Shown here: positions 44,663 to 56,779 of the stretch, in pieces | Position numbering within the stretch: the first letter of the stretch is position 1 | How the letters are laid out: each line of letters starts with the position of its first letter | Assembly: GCF_016920785.2 (NCBI RefSeq) | Contig: NW_024609835.1 | Span: forward strand, 21,853,108 to 21,917,107 | From: Ixodes scapularis | Lineage: Eukaryota > Arthropoda > Arachnida > Ixodida > Ixodidae | DNA length: 64,000 bases | Direction of reading: 5' to 3' | Program-made: the position numbers and the translations under genes | The notes under the pieces: generated by a model | The model's input: only the letters and a program-made list of their open reading frames with translations | Databases searched by the model: none | Told to the model about the DNA's origin: nothing

Positions 44663-47600
44663 ATAGCAATGTTGACGACTGTCGGCACGTGGGCGTGTCT
44701 GATTCTGCCTTTTCTCGTAGGAGCGCATAAAGTTCATTGATGTTTTAAGAGCTAGCCTGACGCCCATGCGCTCCTCATCTGATATCAATTTAGTCGTCCG
44801 TCCGTTAACCTTATAATTTCTCTTAACCCCAAAATGCGGTCATTATTCTTATTACATTAGGGAAGCTCGCAATGCCTTTCCTCGCTGGGATACTGACTGC
44901 CGGCAACAGAATCAAACGTATAGTGCTAATTTTTTGTTTACGCCACGACTCCCTCGCCTCCCTCTTCCTTTGTGGTAATGTTGATTGTCGTGTTTTAAAG
45001 TGTAATTCCGCTATCTGATGAAGCTGTTTGCCTTCAATAATAAAATTATCCAGAGGAACAAGAGTGCAAGACAGATGCTCAGGATTTGTTAAAAAAAAAG
45101 CTAGTTATTCCGCTCTTTTAGATACCACAGAATAACTTGTAGTTTATCGTCTGTTCCGTTCTTAAATACTTTTCGTTCAATTGTCATAACTTTTTGTATA
45201 TTAGCTGCCTGCTCTTCATTAGGCGCGTCAAACCACAACTGTTAAAGAATACAAAAACCGTTAAAGAACGAGACGTTTTTGGGGACCTCAATTAAAGAAC
45301 AATTTTTACTTGGGCTTGACAATCCCTAAACTGTAATCGAAGCTGCAATAAAAATAACCGGTGGTCAATATACAATAAATGTTAGGCTCTACAGTGGGAT
45401 TGACAAGTCATACCAATAAGCGACATCTAGGGCAGAGTCCTGAACAGCCAAATCTAGCACCTATGTCCCCATGCTTTGAGAGAATTATTAATTTAGTAAA
45501 TCCTTCTTAATTCAAAAATAAGTAAACACCTCTAAAAGTAAATTTGTGCGCATTTTATTACATGGTTTGTTAATATACCAAGACAGAGACGAAAAGAATG
45601 ACAGATCAAAGCCAAAATTGTCGAAATTTACCGCTAAAGACTTTTGGCAACTATCATTTGAACGTTCCTTACATCTTCTTCAGGAGACGAAATATGACTT
45701 GTCTTTAGTTCTTTTCTTTTGGCACCCGGCTGTCAGAAGTAGGAAATTTCGTATATTGGCGTTTTTGATAAAACGAATTGCATACAAGTGTTTATGGGCC
45801 TTCGCACCCTTACCAGCAAGAAAAAAGTAGACGAACTTATTTTGAAACGCTACATTAGACGCAGATAATAGTTTTTTTAATTATTGTACTTAGGGGGAAG
45901 TTTGCAAATGATCCACGTGTAGAAATCACAATAGACTTTTGTGTGCGGTGCTAAATTAAGGTCGCGGTGGTCGAAGGGCCCTGTGACGGTAACATCACTT
46001 TTAATCTTTCTCTAGAAGACACTGACCAACTTTTCCATTACCCGCTATGCAAATGATGCACCTTTTAATGATGGCACACCCGTATCCATCTATTAATTTT
46101 TTGGGGGGACAGTATTACTCCCGTTGCAAAAGACGACAGCCGGGATGTCGTCAACTCTTCGAATGTAGCCTCGTAAACACTCGAAACTTAAATTAAAGAC
46201 AACTTCACAAGGGTCGTTATTGAAGTCATTGTCACGTCTGTCAGTCTGAGGTCAAACTCTCGCTTTGTGTTTTGTGTATAATTATAGGGGGCCGGTTCAT
46301 ACTGTATAAGCTCGCTACGACATCTACAATAAAATCAGCCTCACGTTTTGGCGTAAGTGACTGCACACACAGAGACCCCTTCGTTTTTAATAGTCTGCAA
46401 GCCATCTTGAAAAAAGATCGTTTGTTGATGAAGGAAGTAATGCCACAGCTTGTCAATTACTTTGTAGAAACAAGACAGCCTCTTGACTTGAAAAGTTGCT
46501 TAAGGGCAATCGAATATCATCTTCTATGGCCTATAAAATAGAGCTTTGCACCGAACGGTTCCCAAAGTAGTGACAGTGCGTTCGTCGGAGCTTTGACGGT
46601 AAACATGCATTTTAAAGTGGCTGGAGTGCCGGTAAGAGGTTTTATGCCATTGGATATGTATGGGTAACTGAGGCCACTTATCTATTTGCTGCCGTCGACT
46701 AGCAATTGTTAAAAATTTAACAATATAGGCTGCCAAGTTTATATATCAATATCAGCGCGTGTACAAGATATTTTTATTTGTAAAAAGCATGTTTCACAAA
46801 ATTTATCAGGAAAGCAAGTAGGCTTCTTTTTAAAAAAATATTTCTCACTAACTTAGCAGTATAAACATGGAATGAGAGAGAAACATTAATTTGCTGATCA
46901 TGTGGTTTGCGTGTTTGCTTGTCAGTCGTATTTGATCGCGCTGTGGTTTAACAAAACAATGTGTAGAAACTGTCGCCAAGTCTCGCCGTTTTTAGCAGCG
47001 GCATATGAGCTTGTTGAACTTAACCAGAACACAAAAAAACTAAGGTGATTTCTCTTCCGGGCACTATTCACAGAACAAAAAAAAATGATAACCACAAAAT
47101 CTCATTTAGATTCTAAGATATAACCCGCCATTGGACTAATTACATAGCGAAACAAAAAAATTGGTACCTCCTTGTTTGTGTCTTTTTCATTGCAGTATCA
47201 ACGGTTTCAGAAGTATTACATCATTAGATACCGTGCGCGGCAAGTACTTTAGGGGGAAAGGTCTTGATTGCAGCATAATCATCAATCTAGACACCAGCGT
47301 GTGAGTTTTATGACACCTAAAAATTGGGTAGATTAACGTCGGAACCGACAATACCCACTTGAATTTTGTAGAGGAGACCAGTAGCAGTGCACTCAGATTC
47401 GATCTTTTAATTAGAGCCAGTCTTTTTCCCAACTAAAGTTACCGCTGTCTTAACAAGGACACTTATCAGAACGTCAAGAAAAGAAGGATGTCCGTGAAAA
47501 CGCGAACATACACTGGGCATTATTTAGTGCTCATGTACCCTATGAACAAGCGGGTGGGCTGTGTATACGACACGGCCACAATTTTTATGCTCGACAACGT

Positions 47601-47738
47601 CTACGTGCCGAGTCTAGTAAAATGAGACGCATGTATCCAATTTAACAGATTGGTTTTCATATCCTCGTCTGACTGACTTCTTTCCCTGTCTCTTCGGCTT
47701 CTTGTTCTTCCGAGAGTGAAAGGCTAACAGGCAACGTA
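44663..47738. other. No supported gene
   Basis: A plus-strand frame at 46272-46541 (contains SASRFGVSDCTHRDPFVFN) looks protein-like and is preceded by a TATAATTATAG acceptor, but I cannot name it. A 94-codon frame at 45546-45830 is similarly unplaced. Confidence 0.4.
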
Positions 47739-48492
47739 CAAGAAAAAGAGACAAACAACACAGAGCGCTCCTTGCACATGAAGTTTACTGACGGAAAACA
47801 CATTTATACGCCGTGAAATGAGGACTTGATGACAGAAATGCGACATCATCAAATTAAAGCTTATATATTTGCTATCTACTTTATGAAAGATTTTAAAAAC
47901 ATAACAACAAAGCAAAACAGGGCTATCGATGGAGCACTGACACAAGGTGGCTTCAACGCACTCGTTTTTGATGAACGCTTCGGATATCTCCCTGGTCATT
48001 TTGTTTCGGTTTCGGGCTAAGATAATGTGGAGTGCAGCGATTCTACCACATGATTCATTTATCATCTGGCAGAGTATACATAGGCCAATCATTTTATAAA
48101 TGATGGGCTCGGGACCATGCTATGTCAGTAAGATCGTTACACTCGGGAAATCTGGCTGTGAACTGTAACAGATGTGGGTGTGTCTTGAAGTTTCACAACA
48201 CCCTTATCTTAGCCCTAAACTGAAACAAATTATAAGGAAGATATCAAAAGCGTTCTTCATGACGGAGTTCGTTGAAGGCACGTGTGTCAGCGTTCCATCA
48301 ACGGTCTTGTTTGGCTCTGACATGGCGTTTTTAAAATCTTTCATAAAGTAAATAGCAGATAGGTAAGCATTTATTAGATGATGTCACATTTCTGTCATCA
48401 AATGTCCTGATTTTCCGGTGTATATATTATGTTTTTTCCTCAGTAAACTTCAATTGCAAGTAGCGCTCTGTGTTATTCGTCTCTTTCACTTG
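47739..48492. repeat. Large foldback: inverted arms of about 280 bp
   Basis: The left arm (47739-48030, starts CAAGAAAAAGAGACAAACAA) pairs with the right arm (about 48243-48492) over most of its length, with scattered mismatches and a loop of about 210 bp. Its right side is followed at 48521-48551 by CTATGAATCACACACTAGCC, one instance of the recurrent tail motif described in the findings. Confidence 0.8.
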
Positions 48493-48844
48493 TCCGTTCT
48501 TTTTTAGCGCTTTTACCCCCGGAACTATGAATCACACACTAGCCCAAATCCATACCCTTCTATGGCTTTTGGTGGTTTCAAGATTTTTTCTCTCAGTGTT
48601 AGGTGTTTTAACAAAACGGTAAACTTAGACCAGCTCGCCGGCTTGCTCATTGTGTTTACAAGTATGAAACGAAAATTATATATTTGCTATCACAGAATCA
48701 ATTGAACGAAACAAATATCTATACATGAGGTAAACTAATACTATTAGACGATACACAAGAAACCGAAAGAAACAAGTATGAAAACAAAACGCAAGTGTAT
48801 TCAACCCCAAGTTACATAGACAATCGAAACGAATACAGATTAAA

Positions 48845-50277
48845 TCATTTTATTCTTAGCCCGAGACTGAGGCAGGAAATGAGGAAAGTTTCGAAGTAGA
48901 AGGGAAATGAACAGTCGAGGACACGTCTCTAACACAGCTAAAGACAAGTTTATTTGGTCACCCTCTTATATACACTGCAAGAACTTCACCACAGAACACT
49001 CTCGACCTTCTCGACCTCCAAAGCCAAAAACTAACAAAGGTCTCACCTCTTTCCAACACAATTGTCAAACAACCTTGAACATCCCTGACGTTTTCCACAA
49101 AGCAACACACCCGAGCTCCCCTCTCCCGGAAAACAATTGACTGAACCTTCGCGTACATAGCACACCCTCCCCATCTACTCTCCGGCCCATAATCCCAAAG
49201 CATTCCGGCAACGAAAGATACCAATCCAACAAAATGGTGAGTTGGGCCAGTTGGTTCATAATGGGAAAAGACAAGCGCCGAAAGTCTAGGAGAAGGTAAG
49301 AAGACGACGACACAAGGCGCCTTGTGTCGTCGTCTTCTTACCTTGTCCCAGTCTTTCGGCGCTTGTATTTTCCCGATACCAATCCACCTGATCCCCACCC
49401 TAAGACACAAAGGAAGAAACCACTTACACCCTTTCACATTCAACAAGCACTTTACTAAACTCTAAAATCCGCAAGAATGTTTTTGCGCTGCTGCTAAGCT
49501 ATAACGACATCTGACTAATCCAGTTGCCCATTGATTTCATTCTTATTGTTTCTTTTACAGCCCTTTTGATGTCGTTTAACTCCCTGTGCATTATTTCTGT
49601 TTCGGACCATTGTGGTATACAATTATTGCATTCTTGAACATGTTTATTGCATTTATTGCATGAATGCAATATTTGTATACCTCGCTGGTCCGAAACAAAT
49701 AATACAAGGGAGTTAAACGGCATCAAAGGGGTTGTAAAAGAAACAATAAGAATGAATTCAATGAGCAACTGTATTAGTCAGGTGTCGTTACAGCTTAGCA
49801 GCAGTGCAAAAGCATTCTTGCAGATTTGAGAGTTTTGTAAAGTGGTTGTTGGATGTGAAAGGGTGTAAGTGGTTTCCTCCTGTGTGTCTTAGGGTGGGGA
49901 TCAGGTGGATTGGTATCTTTTGTTGCCGGAATGCTTTGGGATTGTGGGCCGGAGAGTAGAGGGGGAGTTTGTGCTATGTACGCGAAGGTTCAGTCAATTG
50001 TGTTCCCGGAGAGGGGAGCTAGGGTGTTGCTTTGTGGAAAACGTAAAGGATGTTCAAGGTCGTTTGACAATTGTGGTGGAAAGAGATGAGACCTTTGTTA
50101 GTTTTTGGCTTTGGAGGTAGAGAAGGTTCTGTGGTGAAGTTTGTGGAGTGTATATAAGAGGGTGACCAAATAAACTTGTCTTTAGCTGTGCTGGAGACGT
50201 GTCCTCGACTGTTCATTTTCTTCTACTTCGAAACTTTCTTCTTTTCCTGCCTCAGTCTCGGGCTAAGAACAAAATGG
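48845..50277. repeat. 1.43-kb palindrome
   Basis: The left arm begins CATTTTATTCTTAGCCCGAG and its complement ends at 50277 (CTCGGGCTAAGAACAAAATG). The arms pair through GACACGTCTC, AAGACAAGTTTATTTGGTCA and on to a central dyad of TTGCATT/AATGCAA motifs near 49640. The left arm is longer because of a 146-bp insertion at 49229-49374. Antisense frames on both arms are mirror images and not genes. Confidence 0.88.
49229..49374 (-). mobile_element. Hairpin insertion with 12-bp target duplication
   Basis: GATACCAATCCA flanks the insert at 49217-49228 and 49375-49386, while the mirror arm of the palindrome has a single uninterrupted copy, so the insertion is directly dated after the palindrome formed. 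The insert is a stem of about 56 bp per arm with four mismatches (centre GGCGCC at 49317-49322), plus a single-sided tail reading on the minus strand CATTATGAACCAACTGGCCC then AACTCACC. A long duplication plus a one-sided tail suggests retroposition. Confidence 0.75.
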
Positions 50278-50560
50278 TTAACATCCACCAGCTCGCCTGC
50301 GCAATAACTACTTTATCACATATTAAATGTTTTGTGAAGGATTTACACATAAAAGACAACACCGGAAGCTCTCCTTAAAGAAACAGTAAATGCAGTTTGA
50401 AACGCAAGTTACTTTTGATCTTGGGAGACAAAAATCATCGGTGAGCATACGCGATAGATCATAGGACTATGGTAAGATAAATACGAAATATATCGTGGCG
50501 CTTCAGCGGTGATGTGGCCTCGCGCCTCCCTGAGCGCCGAACGACGGGTATTCCGAATCC

Positions 50561-51866
50561 CGGAGAAAAGCTCACCGGAGAAAAGCTAAACGGAGATAAC
50601 CGTTTAGCTTTTCGCAAAACCGGTGGATTTGGAGAAAAGCTCACCGGCCATTGAGCATATGCGCAGAAAAGCTCACCGATATTTTTCTTGTTTTTGTATG
50701 GAGGCTGTTGGATCATGCTTAACATATATCAATTTATAATCATTAAAATTCGTCAGCTTTGTAAAAAAGAAAATGTCCTTTTTCATAATATTTGTTAAGC
50801 TTATTGGGTATATTGCTCCCAAGTTAATAATTGCGGGCGAGTGTTTTTTGTGGCTTACTCTCTTGGAAACGAAAGCCTAACTAAAAACTTTATGAACTCG
50901 AAGAACAGGAAAAAGTTAAAAAATTTAAGGACGTCTGCCTAAAACCTAAAAAATCAAAGCTGTAACTGCCGAAAATTCAAAAGTGCATGCGCAACAACGC
51001 GGTGCATGAAATTCTCTTTGAAGCTTTTGTTAACCTTTTAAAATAAGATAAAACAGTCAATAGGATATCGAGGCTTCTTTCTTTCACGGAGATGCACGAT
51101 TTCTAGCCTTTCGTGCTGGTGTTTTCACACGTTCCCTTTGTGTGATAGAGCCCTTCTACGGTAAGCCACCCATGGCCTTCGGAGCTGCGCACTGGCACCA
51201 TTGTTTTTCGTAACCTATAGAAGAAGTAGTCTTCTGTAAGGTAGCGAATGGGTAAACGTTATACATGATGAATACCGCTCAAACGACGACGACGGTGTGA
51301 AGAAAGCAAACACGACAGGACGAAGCTGTTCTCGCAACTAAAGTTTTGTTAGTGAAATTAACAGAAAGAAAACAGCGTAGCCGACAATGATTACATCAAC
51401 AAACACCTACTTATCTATTAGGCACTACACAATATTTGGAGCTGAAACGGTTCACCACACCGCTATTCATATTAGCTCGCAAAGAACAAACCTCTTTATC
51501 TGACAGAGCTAGCTACGGCGCACTGTCAGCTGTCAATAAATTGTTGCCTTTTTTATCGGTGTACGATTTTTTGATTTTACAGTTGCGGCTTCATTACTTT
51601 ACAAAATGGGTGATTACTAGTTTCTGAGGTATTGGTAATATGCCCAATGAACTTCAAGCGTATTACAAAAAATATGACATATTTTTAATGAAGTGACGAA
51701 TGCGAATTGTGTTAAATTGCCACGTTTGACGCAGAATTAAGCTAAGCTAAGAAAATATCGGTGAGCTTTTCTCCACATGTGCCGGTTTTGCGATGAGCTT
51801 TTCTCTGGTGAGCTTTTCTCCGGTGAGCTTTCCTCCGGTGAGCTTTTCTCCGGTGAGCTTTTCTGC
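50561..51866. mobile_element. Element bounded by inverted arrays of GGTGAGCTTTTCTCC
   Basis: About five copies of GAGAAAAGCTCACCG-like motifs at 50561-50680 face about seven copies of the complementary GGTGAGCTTTTCTCC at 51757-51866. The innermost boundaries also pair (AAGAAAA-TATCGGTGAGC). The 1.1-kb interior has no coding region. Repeated subterminal motifs of this kind usually bind a transposase; superfamily not determinable. Confidence 0.65.
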
Positions 51867-52092
51867 GCCGCCCGGGTATTTCACCGCCTGTTGTTAACTG
51901 CTATGCAGTTAACTGCTATGCAGTTAACAACTGCAACTGAAGACATTTTACGACAAAACAAAAAGGAAGCTAAAAATTATATTATTTTGGAGATGGTTGC
52001 AGATAAAGACTTTCAGTTGAGTGGCCATAGCCGAAGACAGTTACGTTAACGAGAAACGCTGTCACCGCGATGTCGCGTCCACGCTATCTTCA

Positions 52093-52111
52093 GGGGGGGG
52101 GGGGGGGGGGG
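52093..52111 (+). repeat. Poly(G) run, 19 bases
   Basis: Uninterrupted 19 G. Confidence 0.95.
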
Positions 52112-52141
52112 TACTTTTTAAAGGGTGTTCGAAATTCTGAG

Positions 52142-52312
52142 CCGAAAGAGTGGATTCGCCCCATAGTGAAATATAATAGCGTTGCACAATGTTCTCGTAC
52201 ATACACCCCTTTGGGTGAGATGTTGTCATGTCAAAATCCAGTGCGTCTAATTTCCCGCACAGTGCACGGAAGTGTCATTTCTTCCGATCTACGGAAGAAA
52301 GTTTGTGAATAA
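52142..52312 (+). CDS. Candidate terminal exon with adjacent poly(A) signal
   Basis: From a possible acceptor (AAATTCTGAG at 52141) the plus-strand frame reads PKEWIRPIVKYNSVAQCSRT, contains three Cys in all, and ends VCE-stop. AATAAA overlaps the stop codon and an A-rich stretch follows within 30 bp, which suits a 3' end of an mRNA or of a processed copy. The acceptor lacks a pyrimidine tract. Family unknown; a retro-copy is an alternative. Confidence 0.35.
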   Translation, partial: PKEWIRPIVKYNSVAQCSRTYTPLGEMLSCQNPVRLISRTVHGSVISSDLRKKVCE

Positions 52313-53994
52313 AGTGATTAAAACAATTAGACAAAAAAAACAGCGTTTTTTATTACATTCGTCAAAACGTTTTCACGTGTCATTTCACGCTCAGTGTCGC
52401 AGCAATAACTGTTTCTGAGGTATTAAGGTATTTCCAGCTTCTTCATTCGTGGAGTTTCCTCCGCAGCTTGCAGCGATGGGCTTTCCCAAGTATAGCACAA
52501 GAAAAAATAGACCCACCACGTTCGTTAGAGTGTAGCGGAGCCTTCCTTTTCGCAATTGTAGGTTTAAAACTCTCTTTAAACCCCTCGAACAGTTATTAAA
52601 AGCATTGAGCGTCTCATTCTTTTTTCTCCCTTCGTATTGGTAGTATCCCCCTTACACCATTATCTATGAAGACAACGGGGTAAACAAATTACAAGGAATC
52701 GTTGGATCATCCCTGGTGAACATCACTTCATCGATGAATATCACGTACGTAATTTGCTCCGAGTGTCTGGGCGGTTAATCTCGCTGTACACCAACAAGCG
52801 GCCCTGACGTCACGCCAGCTACGGTGGCGCCTCTATTGGCAGGATGCACGCGCGGACGCTTCCCTTCACCCGAACTTCATTCCTGCGCACGCCCAGTGCA
52901 CATACCTCGTGTGGGAACTGCGCATTTGGCCAAGCCTCGTGTGGGGTTGTTTCTAAGCAGCGCGTTGGCCTATTTTCACGAGAATGTATTATGGCTGCCC
53001 TACAACAGACCTCGACAATGTGTTCTACGCTTTGAGAACTTTTTTTGCATCTGTCCCACAACGCGGTCGGTAAACGAATCGACTGTTGCTTTATAATCGA
53101 CTTGGCCACTTAGAAATGCGAGCTGCATCGCGCTTTAAAAGAGACACGGAACTTCCGAACAAACGTTGGTGTTAGTTGTACGATTAAAACGTGTATCTCG
53201 CCAGTATGTCCTCAATACAAAAAAAAAATAGTTTAGCGTATTAGTTATCTTCCAAGACTCATCTTGTGCTACGAGCAATCCTGATATTTCGACCAGTGTG
53301 CACAAAATATTACCAGGTTTTTAGATTCGCTCCTAGGAACATTAAACTCGAAAAATAGTTTGTAGGGGTGTGTAATGCAGACGTATGTCACCGAATAAAA
53401 TTTACTCTAAAAAACCTGCCTGTATTTTGGTACAGAGTTTTGAAATACAAGTACCAAACAGAATCACGTCGCGAGACTTAAAATGAGTCTCGGGGAAGAA
53501 ATAGTGCACTGAATTTATTTTCTCATGGATAGTTTGCTGTGTTAAATTTGTGGTATATTCAGTCACTTGCTGTGGGTAGAGTGTTATTTATTTTTTTTTT
53601 TTTTTGTAAACTGATATCACAGTAGAAGTACGAAGTCCAATTTTTTTTTACTGATGAAACTGAATTGCACTTGAAGCACGAACTCCGAATTAACAGTTTA
53701 GCGGAACTCAATAAAAAAAAAAAACTTATTTATGTTGCATCGTCTCGGCTTTCAGTATTTACTCGGAGCTATGTTATTCTGCAGATGTCAATACATGCAG
53801 CGTCGCGTCGTCAAAAAACATTTAGACGTACTTTAACAAAAGCGATTCTCCATCTACCTTCACGTGGGGCCCTGTAAAACCCGATTACGGTTACATAATG
53901 TGGCGGTCCGGAAAACAAACACGAAACGGATACAGAACAAAACATACGCTTCAACCTACAATCCGGTGAGACATTGCACTCCATATTTCATGTG
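52313..53994. other. No supported gene
   Basis: Frames around 52819-53109 are open on both strands, with no recognised product. Otherwise AT-rich spacer. Confidence 0.5.
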
Positions 53995-55766
53995 TTAAAG
54001 GGACCATGAAATGACCTTTTTACTTTTTCCAGATAACTTTTACATTAAACCGTCAATGTTCATTGAATGCCGAACAGGCATCCGTTTTCGTCTCGGTTTA
54101 TTATCTTCTACACAAAAAATTATTGAAATATCGACTTTTTCATTCTCTCCAACTGACCGCAGAAGAAGCCGTGACGTAGGCCGTTTCCGGAACCGGAAGT
54201 TCTCTCAGCAGTGGGAGAATGGGAGTGTTAGCGGCAACGAGTTGGAGTGCGCCGGTAGGTTTTACTGCGCTGATGTCACCGACGTATTTCCTGAATCGGC
54301 GCCTCTCATCGCCGCATCGCAGCTGAGCGAAATTCAATGAGATATGTTGCGCTACAGCGACAACATGGGACTAGTCCCATACGCCGGTATGCCTGTTGGG
54401 AAGTGCAGCGAGTCTTCCGGTGAAGACTCCAGAAGTCAACCACCCCGTCATTGTTGGCAGAAGGGCCGGCCCGTGTCAGTCGTTTGCAAAGCGACGTAGA
54501 TGGCGTTTTTCGCGGCCTCGGAGATGCAGGAGCGAGCCGACGTTAAAAAAGATACGTTTGAACTACTAGTGTCAGCAAGAGCCACGTAAATACCTGTTTA
54601 CACTCGGAGCGGACGCGCGCGCTTGATGGAAGTCTTGTATTCGCGCTGTTTGTAAGCGCTTCGGGACCGTTCTTTTACGATTGCAACTCGATACTGACGC
54701 GACACTCGGCAAAGAAAGGTTGGACCGGGGTTGTACGTATACCTCCCACGAACTGTTATAGCTCGACAGTGACGTGCAGTCTGTCAGAATAAAAATGGCA
54801 TACCAATAACAAAGTGTACATGCCGTGTTACGAAGGTAATCCATACGGCGTTTATTTCAGCTCTATATCACACAAAACAAGAAGATAGAATCGACGAGAG
54901 TCCCTTTTCGACGAGTGTTCGTCAACACTGCCTCGGAAAACAAGGGGAAGAGATTGACCTCACCTCTTAATCTAGAATTGAGGTCAGCGATCAAACTATA
55001 ATACGGGAAGGGTCCACAAGGGTCGCGCGGGCATATTCCATTTAGCACGCCAGCCGGTCGTAGGCAGACGGTCTTGCGACGAAGCAACGCAGCGCCGAGT
55101 CGGAATGCCTGCTAGGCCTATATTCTGAGCAGCTCGCTTCGTCGGAGTCGCTGGATTCAGCGTTCTTGTTCGTCGTGGTCTGTTTTAAGTACTGTTTTCT
55201 TGCGCCTTGAAGTCGGCACGCGCGGGAAGAACACGTAGAAAAATAAACGTTCAGTCAGTCAGAGTTTTGAGAGGAAGGAAAACAAATAAAATAAACGTTC
55301 GTCGCTGGCCGCCACCCAAGTAACTGTCGGCCCTGCCCTACTGCGTACGCGCAGTAGTTGCTTCGTTTACCACACGATAGATGGCGCCTGGCTCTCAGCA
55401 TTATCAAATTTGGCAATTTTCGCCACACATCTCTAATTATGCTACAAAATGTGGATCTGAATATTATTTAACAAAACTTTTAGGAAACATTCGCCGGCTA
55501 TTTATTGTTTACGATCGCGGTGCTGGTGAGGTAGGCTCTGACATAATAGGCGACCTGGATTTGGCTGACGTGCTCCATTTCCGCGGATGCATCGTAGTGA
55601 ACAGGCGATGGAAGGAAGGCGCAAAAGAGTCCAGCTTTCTTTTAAAAGTTCTATAGCGAATAATTTTTTTGGCTCCCTATTTTTGTGTTTTTGTGTTTCT
55701 TTTCACACCTTTTACGACGTGCGGTGGATGAAACTCGATTTTAAAATCATTTCATGGTCCCTTTAA
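53995..55766. mobile_element. TTAA-flanked DNA transposon, 1.77 kb, with a nested repeat
   Basis: TTAA at 53995-53998 and 55763-55766. Ends pair exactly over AGGGACCATGAAATGA. It contains the dispersed repeat at 54600-55240. No transposase motif; frame 55381-55656 has no recognised domain. Confidence 0.75.
54600..55240 (+). repeat. Dispersed repeat shared with 35390-36065, copy 2
   Basis: Same ordered blocks as copy 1 (AAGTGTACAT, GGTAATCCATA, GTCGCGCGGGCATAT, GTCGTAGGCAG, ACACGTAGAA). Located inside the TTAA element, so probably a later insertion. Confidence 0.6.
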
Positions 55767-55900
55767 CATCACACGCGGAGTCAGATCCCATCGCAGTTCT
55801 CGTCGCAAGCATGTAGACCTGGGAAGTCCCTAACACTACTTCTCATTGAGCTGCACTCGGGAAACAAAATATTGCTCGTGCTGGCATTTTTGATATGACT

Positions 55901-56018
55901 CATGGTAATCAAACCCGAGACTCATGAACACAGAAGGGGACGAACACAACACAACGTTGAGACGTTGTGTTGTGTTCGTCCCCTTCTGTGTTCCTGAGCC
56001 TCGGGTTTTATTACCATG
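55901..56018. repeat. Near-perfect hairpin, about 58-bp arms
   Basis: CATGGTAATCAAACCCGAG at the left pairs with CTCGGGTTTTATTACCATG at the right, through GACGAACACAACACAACGT at the centre. Directly followed by AAGCATCACCAGCTCGCTTG (56019-56038), the shared tail motif. Confidence 0.9.
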
Positions 56019-56411
56019 AAGCATCACCAGCTCGCTTGTTTTTTTAAGTATTATTTTGATATGACTGGTCTTTTAAGTGCGTAGCAGACCATTGAATTCA
56101 GGCACTTCTGAGAGCATATGTAGTCGAAAGTCGTGTGCTGGCGTGCTGCATGTTCTGCTATACTGCCTTAGGCCGTAACAGAAAAAGTAAAAACTTCTTT
56201 CTATTGAGCTTTAGGGGGTTTCTCTGCTATTGCAACCAATAAAATCAACGCTTGAGGTGATTACACAATAAGGCGGTATAAAAAAAGAAAGAAAAAAACT
56301 TACACCTAATCTAAGTCGCTCAAGGAAGCTCACATTGTACCATTTTTCTCTCGCTGGCGCCACTGAGGAAAGTGAACCAACTACACGGGCAGTTTCCTTC
56401 ATCTTCCATAG

Positions 56412-56502
56412 ATACGAAGTGGTCTTTCCCACCGATGGCCAGTATGGAGATATTGCCCCGGACGGGTCTATTCATGGGTCACTCATGATGATTCATAAAG
56501 GA
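56412..56502 (+). CDS. Ionotropic receptor, exon A (start of ligand-binding S1 segment)
   Basis: First recognised exon of an ionotropic glutamate receptor/IR-type ligand-gated channel, a membrane cation channel that in arthropods usually serves chemosensation. Acceptor TTTCCTTCATCTTCCATAG, donor GGA|GTAAGT; 91 bp, taking one base to complete an upstream codon and ending in phase 0. It encodes YEVVFPTDGQYGDIAPDGSI then HGSLMMIHKG, the pattern of the first lobe (Y.....DG.YG...-G...G....) just after the first strand-helix of S1. Exons for the signal peptide, any amino-terminal domain and the first S1 strands must lie upstream; none was found between the transposons there. Downstream exons at 57841, 59281, 60907 and 62531 join in phase and introns are all 1.28-1.48 kb. 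Subfamily not assignable. Confidence 0.75.
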
Positions 56503-56628
56503 GTAAGTAGACAAATTTTTATTACCAGCAGCAATTACATCTATTTAGAAACTGAACTCGAGAAAAGGATACTTTATGAATTGCTTTCTTTCTTACCATT
56601 CTTAATGCGTTAACATATTAGAACGCTC

Positions 56629-56779
56629 GTTTTGACGAAAACCCAGTGGTGTCTTTCGTTTGTCAGTTGTCGCGTGCGACGCACCCATTGGTCCGAAGCG
56701 CTGACGTAAGCACGCGTCAACCTCTCCCTCTCTCCCGGCGCTGACAAACTGACAGACACTACCGGGTTTTCGTCAAAAC
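56629..56779. mobile_element. Palindromic MITE in a receptor intron
   Basis: GTTTTGACGAAAACCC with GTGTCT on the left is mirrored by AGACACTACCGGGTTTTCGTC on the right (GTCAAAAC end). 151 bp, between receptor exons A and B. Confidence 0.75.

Noticed and set aside
48958..49446. 162-codon minus-strand frame in the large palindrome
   Set aside because: The mirror arm encodes the same residues in reverse orientation and the frame crosses the hairpin insertion; it is a product of the repeat.
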